NCBI RefSeq assembly: GCF_022012305.1
Contig: NZ_JAKLTM010000002.1
Coordinates: forward strand, 1 to 64,000
Origin: Ramlibacter paludis
GTDB lineage: Bacteria > Pseudomonadota > Gammaproteobacteria > Burkholderiales > Burkholderiaceae_C
Direction of reading: 5' to 3'
DNA length: 64,000 nt
Part shown: positions 55,698-63,602 of the stretch, one piece after another
Layout: the number at the start of each line of letters is the position of its first letter
Position numbering within the stretch: position 1 is the first letter of the stretch
Program-made: the position numbers and the translations under genes
The notes under the pieces: generated by a model
Database searches by the model: none
What the model was told of the DNA's origin: nothing
What the model saw: the letters and a program-made list of their open reading frames with translations, nothing else

Positions 55698-56861
55698 ATG
55701 CCCACCCAACGTCTCGGAATCATCATGCACGGCGTCACCGGACGCATGGGCATGAACCAGCACCTGATCCGCTCCATCGTCGCCATCCGCAACCAGGGCG
55801 GCGTGACGCTCTCCAACGGCGACAAGGTCATGCCCGACCCGATCCTGATCGGCCGCAACGCCGAGAAGATCGAGGCGCTGGCCAAGGCGCACGGCATCGC
55901 GCGCTGGGGCACCGACCTCGATGCGGCGCTCGCGAACCAGGACGACACCGTCTTCTTCGACGCCGGCACCACGCAGATGCGCCCCAAGCTGCTGGCCAAG
56001 GCGCTGCGCGCGCGCAAGCACGTCTACTGCGAGAAGCCGATCGCCACCACGCTGGGCGAGGCGGTGGAGATCGCCAAGCTGGCCGAGAAGTCGGGCCTCA
56101 AGCACGGCGCCGTGCAGGACAAGCTGTTCCTGCCCGGCCTGCGCAAGCTGGACATGCTGCGCCGCGCCGGCTTCTTCGGCCGCATGCTGTCGCTGCGGCT
56201 GGAGTTCGGCTACTGGGTGTTCGAAGGCGACCTGCAGCCGATCCAGCGCCCGAGCTGGAACTACCGGGCCGAAGACGGCGGCGGGATGATCCTGGACATG
56301 ATGTGCCACTGGCGCTACGTGCTGGACAACCTGTTCGGCGAAGTGAAGTCCATCTCCTGCCTGGGCGCCACCCACATCCCGACGCGCTGGGACGAGGACG
56401 GCAAGCCTTACACCGCCACCGCCGACGACGCCGCCTACGCCATCGCCGAACTGGTGGGCCACAACGGCGAGCCGGTGATCGCGCAGCTGAACATGTCCTG
56501 GGCCACCCGCGTCAACCGCGAGGACCTGGTGACCTTCCACGTCGACGGCACGCACGGCTCCGCCGTCGCCACCCTCACGTCGTGCAAGGCGCAAAGCCGC
56601 GTGAACACGCCGCGCCCGGTGTGGAACCCGGACGTGAAGAACACCATGAACTTCAGCGAGCAGTGGCAGGACGTGCCGGACACGCAGGTGTACGACAACG
56701 GCTTCAAGATCCAGTGGGAAGCCTTCATCCGCCACGTGGTGGAAGACGCGCCCTACAAGTGGACACTTCCCGAAGGCGCCAAGGGCGTGCAGCTGGTGGA
56801 AGCCGCGCTGCAAAGCTGGAAGGAACGCCGCTTCGTCGACGTGCCCGCCCTGCAGTTCTGA
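55698..56861 (+). CDS. Gfo/Idh/MocA-family NAD(P)-dependent oxidoreductase
   Basis: The 387 residues begin with a variant Rossmann start, LGIIMHGVTGRMGMNQHLIRSI, and include the family motif YCEKPIATTLGEAVEIAKLAEKSGLKHGAVQDKLFLPG, where EKP holds the catalytic Lys. DMMCHWRYVLDNLFG supplies the conserved His region. Such enzymes oxidise sugars, inositols or related polyols. AAGGAG precedes its ATG, 23 nt after the first Bug gene. The substrate is unknown. Confidence 0.92.
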   Translation: MPTQRLGIIMHGVTGRMGMNQHLIRSIVAIRNQGGVTLSNGDKVMPDPILIGRNAEKIEALAKAHGIARWGTDLDAALANQDDTVFFDAGTTQMRPKLLAKALRARKHVYCEKPIATTLGEAVEIAKLAEKSGLKHGAVQDKLFLPGLRKLDMLRRAGFFGRMLSLRLEFGYWVFEGDLQPIQRPSWNYRAEDGGGMILDMMCHWRYVLDNLFGEVKSISCLGATHIPTRWDEDGKPYTATADDAAYAIAELVGHNGEPVIAQLNMSWATRVNREDLVTFHVDGTHGSAVATLTSCKAQSRVNTPRPVWNPDVKNTMNFSEQWQDVPDTQVYDNGFKIQWEAFIRHVVEDAPYKWTLPEGAKGVQLVEAALQSWKERRFVDVPALQF

Positions 56862-56872
56862 GGACGCGCGCC

Positions 56873-58057
56873 ATGGCCTCGACCCTGCAACTGCCCACGC
56901 CGGCCGGCGCGCTGGAGAACTACACGCTGCGCGGCTCCACCCCGGTGCAGCCCGCCCAGGGCGTGAAGTTCAACCGCATCGCCTACTCCGCCGCCCACGT
57001 GGTGGCCAACCCGCTGGCCGCCGTCGATCCCTGGCTGCAGGCCGCGGTCGACTGGGACGCGACCATCGCCTACCGGCAGCGCCTGTGGTCGCTGGGCCTG
57101 GGCGTGGCCGAAGCCATGGACACGGCGCAGCGCGGCATGGGCCTGGACTGGCCGACCTCGCTGGAACTGATCCGCCGCTCGCTGGACGCGGCGCGCGACG
57201 TCCCCGGTGCGCTGGTTGCCTCGGGCTGCGGCACCGACCACCTCGCGCCCGAAGACGCGAAGAACGTCGACGACGTGATCCGCGCCTACGAGCAGCAGAT
57301 GGAAGCCATCGAGAAGCTGGACGGCAAGCTGATAGTGATGGCCTCGCGCGCGCTGGCCCGCGTGGCGAAGTCGCCCGCGGACTACGAGAAGGTCTACGGC
57401 CGCATCCTGTCGCAGGCGAAGCAGCCCGTGGTGCTGCACTGGCTGGGCGACATGTTCGACCCGGCGCTGGCGGGTTACTGGGGCAGCAAGGATGTCGATG
57501 CCGCGATGGACACCGCGATCGGCATCATCGCCGCGCACGCCAGCAAGGTGGACGGCATCAAGATCTCGCTGCTGGACAAGGACAAGGAGATCGCGATGCG
57601 CCGGCGCCTGCCGCCGGGCGTGCGCATGTACACGGGCGACGACTTCAACTACGCGGAGCTGATCGCCGGCGACGGCTGGGGCCAGGAACCCACGCACGGC
57701 AAGAGCGACGCGCTGCTGGGCATCTTCGACGCCATCGCGCCGGCGGCCAGCGCCGCGCTGGGCGAACTGGCGCGCGGCAACATCGAGAAGTTCCACGCGA
57801 TCCTCGGCCCCACGGTGCCGCTGTCGCGCCACATCTTCGCGGCGCCCACGCGCTTCTACAAGACCGGCGTCGTCTTCATGGCCTGGCTCAATGGCCACCA
57901 GAAGCACTTCGCCATGGTGGGCGGCCAGCAAAGCACGCGCAGCCTGCCGCACTTCGCCGAGCTGTTCCGCCTGGCCGATGCGGCCAACCTGCTGGAACAA
58001 CCGGAGCTGGCCACGAAGCGCATGAAGATGCTGCTGGCCCTGCACGGCGTCGAGTGA
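56873..58057 (+). CDS. DUF993-family protein (dihydrodipicolinate-synthase-like TIM barrel)
   Basis: The 394 residues match the DUF993 type in character: VKFNRIAYSAAHVVANPLA near the start, GCGTDHLAPE, VVLHWLGDMFDPALAGYWGS and KVDGIKISLLDKDKE, where the Lys in GIKISLLD is in the position of a Schiff-base aldolase lysine. Its function is not established. It is found next to Gfo/Idh/MocA oxidoreductases and sugar isomerases, as here, which suggests an aldolase or dehydratase acting on an oxidised sugar-like acid. It lies 11 nt after the oxidoreductase gene. Confidence 0.85.
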   Translation: MASTLQLPTPAGALENYTLRGSTPVQPAQGVKFNRIAYSAAHVVANPLAAVDPWLQAAVDWDATIAYRQRLWSLGLGVAEAMDTAQRGMGLDWPTSLELIRRSLDAARDVPGALVASGCGTDHLAPEDAKNVDDVIRAYEQQMEAIEKLDGKLIVMASRALARVAKSPADYEKVYGRILSQAKQPVVLHWLGDMFDPALAGYWGSKDVDAAMDTAIGIIAAHASKVDGIKISLLDKDKEIAMRRRLPPGVRMYTGDDFNYAELIAGDGWGQEPTHGKSDALLGIFDAIAPAASAALGELARGNIEKFHAILGPTVPLSRHIFAAPTRFYKTGVVFMAWLNGHQKHFAMVGGQQSTRSLPHFAELFRLADAANLLEQPELATKRMKMLLALHGVE

Positions 58058-58080
58058 TCCGAACCCCGAGGAGACCAACC

Positions 58081-59037
58081 ATGTGGAAGACGAAGTTCGC
58101 TTTAGGTGCCGTGCTGGCCGCCGCCAGCCTCGCCGTTGCCGCCCAATCCTGGCCTGCGCGCCCGGTCAAGGTGATCATCCCCTTCCCGCCCGGCGGCACG
58201 CTGGACGCAGTAGGCCGCCAGCTGGCGCAGAAGCTGGGCGACCAGCTGGGCCAGCCCTTCGTCGTCGACAACAAGCCGGGCGGCAACGGCACCATAGGCG
58301 CGGACCTGGTGTCCAAGGCGCCGGCGGATGGCTACACGCTGCTGTTCAACGCCTCGACCTTCGTCAGCGCGCCCATGACGATGAAGTCGGTGGCGTATTC
58401 GGTCACCAAGGACTTCCAGCCGATCGCGCTGGTGGCCAAGGCGCCGCTCTCGGTGGCGATCAACAAGAACCTGCCGGTCACCGACATCAAGTCGCTGCTG
58501 GCCTACGCCAAGGCCAACCCCGGCAAGATGACCTTCGCGGTCGGCTCGATCGGCTCGGCCGGCCACCTGTCGACCGAACTCCTCAAGCGCAGCGGCAACA
58601 TCAACTACATGGTGGTGCCGTACAAGGGCACGGCGCCCGCCTTCCAGGACCTGATCGGCGGCCAGATCGATGGTTTCATCGATCCCATCCTCGGCTCGCT
58701 GCAGTACCACAAGAGCGGGCTGCTGCGCGTGGTGGCGGTGACGTCCAGCGCACGCGTGCCCAACCTGCCGGATGTGCCGACCGTGGCCGAAACGATTCCC
58801 GGCTACGAGTTCTACAGCTGGTACGGCCTGTGGGGCCCGGCGAAGCTGCCGGCGGACATCACGCAGCGCCTCAATGCCGAAGTGAACAAGGCGCTGGCGG
58901 GCGAGATGCACGACAAGCTGGCGCAGCAGGGCCTGCTGCTCACGCCCGGCTCGGTCGACGACTTCGTGAAGTTCCAGACCGCCGACATGGCGCGCGCGCA
59001 GAAGATCATCACGGAAGGCAACATCCGTGTCGAGTGA
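58081..59037 (+). CDS. Second Bug-family (TctC) solute-binding protein
   Basis: The 318 residues have a signal peptide (MWKTKFALGAVLAAASLAVAAQ) and the family beginning WPARPVKVIIPFPPGGTLDAVGRQLAQKL, with NKPGGNGTIGADLVSKAPADGYTLLFN. It differs clearly from the first Bug protein in the ligand loop, so the operon encodes two receptors, perhaps for related compounds. GAGGAG precedes the ATG. Its 3' end overlaps the SDR gene by 11 bp. Confidence 0.94.
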   Translation: MWKTKFALGAVLAAASLAVAAQSWPARPVKVIIPFPPGGTLDAVGRQLAQKLGDQLGQPFVVDNKPGGNGTIGADLVSKAPADGYTLLFNASTFVSAPMTMKSVAYSVTKDFQPIALVAKAPLSVAINKNLPVTDIKSLLAYAKANPGKMTFAVGSIGSAGHLSTELLKRSGNINYMVVPYKGTAPAFQDLIGGQIDGFIDPILGSLQYHKSGLLRVVAVTSSARVPNLPDVPTVAETIPGYEFYSWYGLWGPAKLPADITQRLNAEVNKALAGEMHDKLAQQGLLLTPGSVDDFVKFQTADMARAQKIITEGNIRVE

Positions 59038-59725
59038 AGCCGGCCGCGCGCTGGTGACGGGCAGCAGCTCGGGCATCGGCCTGGCCGTGGCGCGTCGCCT
59101 GCTCGCGGACGGCTGGCAGGTGCTGGGCTTCGACGTCGCTCCCCCCGCCATGGAGGATGCGCGCTTCGAGCCGGTGACCGTCGACCTCACGGACACCGCG
59201 GCCGTCGCACGCCGGGCCGAAACGCTGGGCCCCCTCGGCGCCGTCGTCCATGCCGCGGGCATCCTGCGCCCTGCTTCCCTCGGCGCGCTCGATCCCGCCC
59301 ACGGCGAGGCGATGTGGCGCCTGCACGTGGAAGCCGCAACCGCGCTCGCCAACACCGTGCTGCCGCAGATGGCGAAGCGCGGCCACGGCCGCATGGTGTT
59401 GATCGGCAGCCGCGTCGCCCGCGGCGTGGCGGGCCGCAGCCAGTACGCGGCGACCAAGGCGGCTATCGCCTCGCTCGCGCGCAGCTGGGCCGCCGAAGTG
59501 GTGGCCCAGGGCGTGACGGTGAACGTGGTGGCGCCCGCCGCGACGCAGACCGGCATGCTCGCCGATCCGGCGCGCCAGGGCACGCCCTCGCGCGTCCCGC
59601 CCATCGGCCGCCTGATCCAGCCGGAGGAAGTGGCGGCGCTGGTCGCCTTCCTGCTCTCGCCGGACGCTGCCGCCATCACCGGGCAGGAGATCCAGATCTG
59701 CGGCGGGTCCTCGCTCGTGCCATGA
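59027..59725 (+). CDS. Short-chain dehydrogenase/reductase
   Basis: The start is GTG at 59027, inside the end of the Bug gene; no ATG gives a full N-terminus. The 232 residues show TGSSSGIG (cofactor), VHAAG (variant NNAG), catalytic Ser in IGSRVARG and Tyr-x3-Lys in YAATK. The acidic residue after beta-2 (GFDVAPP) suggests NAD preference. Probably oxidises a hydroxyl group of the operon's substrate. It overlaps the next gene by ATGA. Confidence 0.92.
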   Translation: MSSEAGRALVTGSSSGIGLAVARRLLADGWQVLGFDVAPPAMEDARFEPVTVDLTDTAAVARRAETLGPLGAVVHAAGILRPASLGALDPAHGEAMWRLHVEAATALANTVLPQMAKRGHGRMVLIGSRVARGVAGRSQYAATKAAIASLARSWAAEVVAQGVTVNVVAPAATQTGMLADPARQGTPSRVPPIGRLIQPEEVAALVAFLLSPDAAAITGQEIQICGGSSLVP

Positions 59726-60594
59726 AGGACGTCGGACTGGTCGGGCTCGGGCTGGTGGGGCAGGCGCTGGCGCAGCGGCTGCTGGCGGCCGGGTTCCGCG
59801 TGCAGGGATTCGACCTGCGGGAAGAGGCACGCAAGGCACTCGCGACGGTCGGTGGACAGGCGGCGACGGTGGCGGAGATCGCGGCGCGGTGCGAATGCGT
59901 GGTCCTGGCCGTGTTCGATACACGGGATGTCATGGGCGTGGTGGGGTCGCTGCGCGAACCCACCCCAAGGAAGACCCGGACCATCGTCGATTGTTCGACC
60001 GGCGATCCGGAGGCCCTGCGCGAGCTGGCGGCGCAACTGCGCGATGAAGGCATCGCGTTCATCGAAGGACCGCTGTCCGGCTCCAGCCAGCAGATTGCCG
60101 CGGGCGAAGCCACCCAGCTTCTCGGCGGCGAGGCGGAAGACATCGCGCGCAACAGCGAGGTGCTGGACGCGATCGCGCACAAGCGCGTGCACGTCGGCCC
60201 GGCCGGCATGGCGGCGAAGGCCAAGCTCGCCACCAACCTCGTGCTGGGCCTGAACCGTGCCGTGCTGGCCGAAGGGATGGCGTTCGCCGAGAGCCTCGGC
60301 ATCGCGCCCGAAACCTTCCTCGCCCTGGTGCTGGCGACGCCGGCGCGCTCCGCCGCGGCGGAGGTCAAGGGCCCCCTGATGGCCAGCGGCAATTTCGAGC
60401 CCCAGTCCCGCATCCGCCAGCACCTGAAGGACGTGGGCCTGATGCTGGAGGCGGCGCGCGCGGCCGGCCAGCCCCTGCCGCTTTCCGAAGCCCATGCCCA
60501 GCTGATGCGCGCGGCCATCGCCGCCGGCGACGGCGACCTCGACAACGCCGCGATCATCCGCCAGTGGCGGCGCGGCCGAACCCCAACGAACTGA
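59722..60594 (+). CDS. NAD(P)-dependent beta-hydroxyacid dehydrogenase (3-HIBDH family)
   Basis: The 290 residues begin MKDVGLVGLGLVGQALAQRLLAAGF, a Rossmann GxGxxG. The substrate motif is in FIEGPLSGSSQQIAAGEATQLLGG, and the catalytic Lys lies in GMAAKAKLATNLVLGLNRAVLAEGMAFAE. The family includes tartronate semialdehyde reductase and 3-hydroxyisobutyrate dehydrogenase. It may work on a C3-C4 hydroxyacid produced by the DUF993 aldolase candidate. Start overlaps the SDR stop (ATGA). Confidence 0.92.
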   Translation: MKDVGLVGLGLVGQALAQRLLAAGFRVQGFDLREEARKALATVGGQAATVAEIAARCECVVLAVFDTRDVMGVVGSLREPTPRKTRTIVDCSTGDPEALRELAAQLRDEGIAFIEGPLSGSSQQIAAGEATQLLGGEAEDIARNSEVLDAIAHKRVHVGPAGMAAKAKLATNLVLGLNRAVLAEGMAFAESLGIAPETFLALVLATPARSAAAEVKGPLMASGNFEPQSRIRQHLKDVGLMLEAARAAGQPLPLSEAHAQLMRAAIAAGDGDLDNAAIIRQWRRGRTPTN

Positions 60595-60600
60595 ACTCCC

Positions 60601-61479
60601 ATGCGCGACTTTTCGCAAGACCATCGCTGGCTGTCGATCAACACCGCCACCATCCGCAAGAGCCAGGGCGCGGACCTGCCGCTGCCGCAGATCATCGAAG
60701 CCTGCGTGCGCAAGGGCATCCGCGCGATCTCGCCCTGGCGCGACCAGGTCGCGGCCGCCGGCCTGCCCGTCATCTCGCGGCTGGTGCGCGAGCACGGCCT
60801 TGCCCTTTCCGGTTACTGCCGGGGCGGCATGTTTCCCGCCGCCGATGCGGCCGGGTTGCACGCAGCGCGCGACGACAACCGGCGCGCGGTCGACGAAGCC
60901 GCCGAACTGGGCGCGCCCTGCCTCGTGCTGGTGGTGGGCGGGCTACCGGGCGCGCTGCAAGGCGAGGCGGCGCACAAGGACATCGCCCTGGCACGCAGCC
61001 AGGTGCGCGACGGCATCGCCGAACTGCTGGACTACGCGAAGCAGGCGCGGATGCCGCTCGCCATCGAGCCGCTGCATCCGATGTATGCGGCCGATCGCGC
61101 CTGCATCAACACGATGGAGCAGGCGCTGGACGTCTGCGACGAGCTCGACCCGGGACGCACCGGTTCCCTGGGCATCGCCGTCGACGTCTACCACGTGTGG
61201 TGGGACCCCAAGCTGCAGCAGCAGATCGCCCGCGCCGGGAAGGAAAGGCTGCTGGCCTTCCACGTCTGCGACTGGATGACGCCGACGACCGACCTCTTGA
61301 ACGACCGCGGCATGATGGGCGACGGAGTGATCGACATCCCGCGCATCCGCGGCTGGGTCGAGGCGCAGGGCTTCGCCGGCTACAGCGAGGTGGAGATCTT
61401 CTCCACCGGCAACTGGTGGCGCAAGCCGCACGAGGAGACGCTGGACACCTGCATCGCCAGGCATCGCAGCGCCGTTTGA
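60601..61479 (+). CDS. Sugar phosphate isomerase/epimerase-like TIM barrel protein
   Basis: The 292 residues belong to the AP-endonuclease-2/xylose-isomerase-like family. Metal ligands are expected in AIEPLHPMYAADRAC (Glu and His), IAVDVYHVWWDP (Asp and His), FHVCDW and SEVEIFS (Glu). Members isomerise sugars or dehydrate inosose (IolE-like). It is the last gene of the operon, 6 nt after the dehydrogenase, and ends 4 nt before the stop of the convergent bactofilin gene. Confidence 0.9.
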   Translation: MRDFSQDHRWLSINTATIRKSQGADLPLPQIIEACVRKGIRAISPWRDQVAAAGLPVISRLVREHGLALSGYCRGGMFPAADAAGLHAARDDNRRAVDEAAELGAPCLVLVVGGLPGALQGEAAHKDIALARSQVRDGIAELLDYAKQARMPLAIEPLHPMYAADRACINTMEQALDVCDELDPGRTGSLGIAVDVYHVWWDPKLQQQIARAGKERLLAFHVCDWMTPTTDLLNDRGMMGDGVIDIPRIRGWVEAQGFAGYSEVEIFSTGNWWRKPHEETLDTCIARHRSAV

Positions 61480-61483
61480 ACGA

Positions 61484-62032
61484 TTACTGCACTTGCTGCA
61501 AGGGTCGCACCGCCGGCGCCGCCGTGCGGGCGGCCGTGCCCGACTCGACGTCGCCGGAGAGCTGGCCGCCCTCCTCGATGACCACCTTGCCGTAGCGGAC
61601 ATGGCCGGTGACCTTGCCGGTCGAGTAGATCACGAGCTTCTGCCGCACCGTCAGGTTGCCGTCGAACACGCCGCGGATCTCGGCGACGTCGATGTCGGCG
61701 GAGCCCTTGAAGGCGCCGCGCTCGGAGATCTGGATCACGCGCGAGTCCATCGTCGCTTCGACCGAGCCTTCGACCACCAGCGTGTCGCAGTCGGTGATCT
61801 CCACGCCCTTGAGCTTGATGTTGGGACCGACGGTGAGCTTGCTTTCGCCTTCCTTCGTCAGGCTCGCGGCGGCGGCGGCGGCCGGTGCGGCGGGCGCGGC
61901 AGCGGCGGCAGCAGCGGCAGCGGCAGCGGCGGCGGCGGCGGCCGCGGCGTTCGGGCTGCTCACGCCCGGGCGCGCATAAGGGTCGTTCTCGCGCTTGCCG
62001 GCGTTGTTGAAGAAGGGGGATTGCAATGCCAT
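61484..62032 (-). CDS. Bactofilin-family polymer-forming cytoskeletal protein
   Basis: The 182 residues contain a short N-terminus with SPFFNNAGKRENDPYARPG, an unusual Ala-rich tract, and a bactofilin domain (about 63-165): SKLTVGPNIKLKGVEITDCDTLVVEGSVEATMDSRVIQISERGAFKGSADIDVAEIRGVFDGNLTVRQKLVIYSTGKVTGHVRYGKVVIEEGG. The repeated beta-helix turns form filaments used in cell shape, stalk or polar functions. The ATG at 62032 gives the standard short tail; a longer frame begins 21 codons upstream. The C-terminus is variable. Confidence 0.93.
   Translation of the reverse strand: MALQSPFFNNAGKRENDPYARPGVSSPNAAAAAAAAAAAAAAAAAAPAAPAAAAAASLTKEGESKLTVGPNIKLKGVEITDCDTLVVEGSVEATMDSRVIQISERGAFKGSADIDVAEIRGVFDGNLTVRQKLVIYSTGKVTGHVRYGKVVIEEGGQLSGDVESGTAARTAAPAVRPLQQVQ
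61866..61949 (-). repeat. Poly-alanine trinucleotide tract
   Basis: Twenty-eight consecutive codons, written with GCC, GCG and GCT, encode 18 Ala, Pro, two Ala, Pro and six Ala between the bactofilin N-terminal tail and domain. Such tracts change length by slippage and can modulate the flexible linker of the protein. Confidence 0.9.
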
Positions 62033-62241
62033 GGAAGCTACCTCTGTGTGGAATGAACTGCGAAGGTCTGCACTATGCAACGCAGGTGGGTTCACATTTC
62101 GGCCCCATGCGCAAGAAGGGTAACGAATGGCGTTGCATGGGACCTACGTCCACTGGCACTAATGGTCACGAGGCGCCAGCATTCCGTTGCGCACGCCGGG
62201 TCTCCGGCGCACGATTGCGCAAAAGAGGACGGAGGATAGCG

Positions 62242-62949
62242 ATGGACACGAGGCTGATGCGACGCGCCGGAGCGTCGCTGCTGTTGCTGGCGGCCCTGGC
62301 CGGCGCGCGCGCGTCGACGCCGGACAACGACGACAACTTCGACATGAGCGCCGCCAACCTGCTGGTGGTGCTGCGCGAGTCGCCCGGCGCGAACAAGCAG
62401 GACGAGACGCTGGAGCCGATCGGCAAGATCTCCGCGCGGCTGCCCGATGGCCGCGTCGTCGAATTCGAGGCCAGCTGGTTCCAGTACCTGGGCGACATGC
62501 ACCTGCGGCTGGTGTTCGACGGCCTGAGCAAGGTGCAGAGCGCGCTGCCCGGCGACCTGCAGAAACTGAAGCTGTCGCCGCAGGAAGCGCTGGAGCGCGC
62601 CATCGACAACCTGCGCGCGCGCTACGGCATTCCGGTGGTCGAACCCTGGACCGGCGGGCTGATGACGGTGCACGGCAACGCGCCGGAACTGGACAGCAGC
62701 TACTTCCTGGATCGCCAGTTCTGGCTGGACACCGCACGCGACTATCCGGAAGGCATCGTCGCCGCGGTTCCGCGCTCCGGCGGCCTGGTCTTTGCGCGCG
62801 CCGACGACGAAGAGGCCCTGACCAGCCTGCGCTTCAGCGCCGCGGCGCTCTACGCCGCCAACGAGCGCGTGCGCGTCTCGTCGGCGCTGTACCTGTTCAA
62901 GGATGGGCGCTGGTCGGTGTTCCAGCCGGCGCAGCAGCCGGCGGACTGA
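62242..62949 (+). CDS. Secreted protein of unknown function, 235 aa
   Basis: The ATG follows GGAGGA. A signal peptide (MDTRLMRRAGASLLLLAALAGARA) leads to a soluble domain with NLLVVLRESPGANKQDETLEPIGKISARLPDGRVVEFEASWFQYLGDMHLRLVFDGL, two helices (DLQKLKLSPQEALERAIDNLRARYG) and a C-terminal RVRVSSALYLFKDGRWSVFQP. No Cys, lipobox or catalytic motif is seen. I do not recognise the family. It is convergent with gspB and divergent from the bactofilin gene across 209 bp that should contain both promoters. Confidence 0.8.
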   Translation: MDTRLMRRAGASLLLLAALAGARASTPDNDDNFDMSAANLLVVLRESPGANKQDETLEPIGKISARLPDGRVVEFEASWFQYLGDMHLRLVFDGLSKVQSALPGDLQKLKLSPQEALERAIDNLRARYGIPVVEPWTGGLMTVHGNAPELDSSYFLDRQFWLDTARDYPEGIVAAVPRSGGLVFARADDEEALTSLRFSAAALYAANERVRVSSALYLFKDGRWSVFQPAQQPAD

Positions 62950-62965
62950 CGCCGCGCGGCGTCAG
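62946..62965. terminator. Perfect palindrome spanning two convergent stop codons
   Basis: CTGACGCCGCGCGGCGTCAG is a perfect 20-bp palindrome. It contains the TGA of the secreted-protein gene (62947-62949) and, on the other strand, the TGA of gspB (62962-62964), placed symmetrically. It has no T-tract, so termination would rely on the hairpin or on Rho. Confidence 0.65.
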
Positions 62966-63594
62966 TAGATGACGCTGTACTTGTAGCCGCGAAAGCGGAG
63001 CACCGCGTTGCGCGGCCCGATCTGGTCCAGCACCAGGCCGGGCGCCAGTTCCTTGCCTTCGCTCACGACCTGGCCGCCGACGACCAGCATGCGCTGCGCC
63101 ACGTTGTCCGAAAACACGCCGCCCGAGATCGCGAGCTTGGGCAGCGCCTGCTGCACGTCCTGCGGCAGTTCGGTCTGCGCATAGATGCGTTCGGGCGCCG
63201 CGGCGGCCGGCTTCGCCTCCGCCGCGACCGGTTTCGCATCCGCCGGCGCCTTGATCACGGCCTTCGCCACCACCGGCACCTTGACCGGTTCCGGCATGGG
63301 CGGCGGCGCCGGCTGGACGGCGGTGGCCACCGTCATCACCTTCGGCGGCGCAACGGCCGGCATGGGGTCGGACGGCGCCGCGACGGGCAGCCGGAGGGAC
63401 GATGGCGCGGGACTGCGCTGCGACCAGGCATAGCCGGCCAGCGCCGCCGCAACCAGGGCCACGGCAGCCCAGGGCGCGTAGGACGCGCGTTGCGGCGCGG
63501 GCTGCGCCGCCATCGGCTGCGCGTGGATGCCACGGGCGGGATCGCGTTCGCGTTCGGCGTCGGCCTTGCGCAGGGCATCGAGGATGTACGACAT
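62962..63594 (-). CDS. gspB: General secretion pathway protein GspB-like
   Basis: The 210 residues begin MSYILDALRKADAERERDPARGIH, the usual GspB/ExeB N-terminus. One membrane helix (APWAAVALVAAALAGYAW, about 45-62) is followed by a Pro/Ala-rich periplasmic linker and a C-terminal domain (LPKLAISGGVFSDNVAQRMLVVGGQVVSEGKELAPGLVLDQIGPRNAVLRFRGYKYSVIY) of the GspB/PulB type. With GspA it helps build the type II secretin in the cell wall. Start lies 8 nt after the upstream gene's stop. Confidence 0.9.
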   Translation of the reverse strand: MSYILDALRKADAERERDPARGIHAQPMAAQPAPQRASYAPWAAVALVAAALAGYAWSQRSPAPSSLRLPVAAPSDPMPAVAPPKVMTVATAVQPAPPPMPEPVKVPVVAKAVIKAPADAKPVAAEAKPAAAAPERIYAQTELPQDVQQALPKLAISGGVFSDNVAQRMLVVGGQVVSEGKELAPGLVLDQIGPRNAVLRFRGYKYSVIY

Positions 63595-63602
63595 GGGGGA
63601 CC

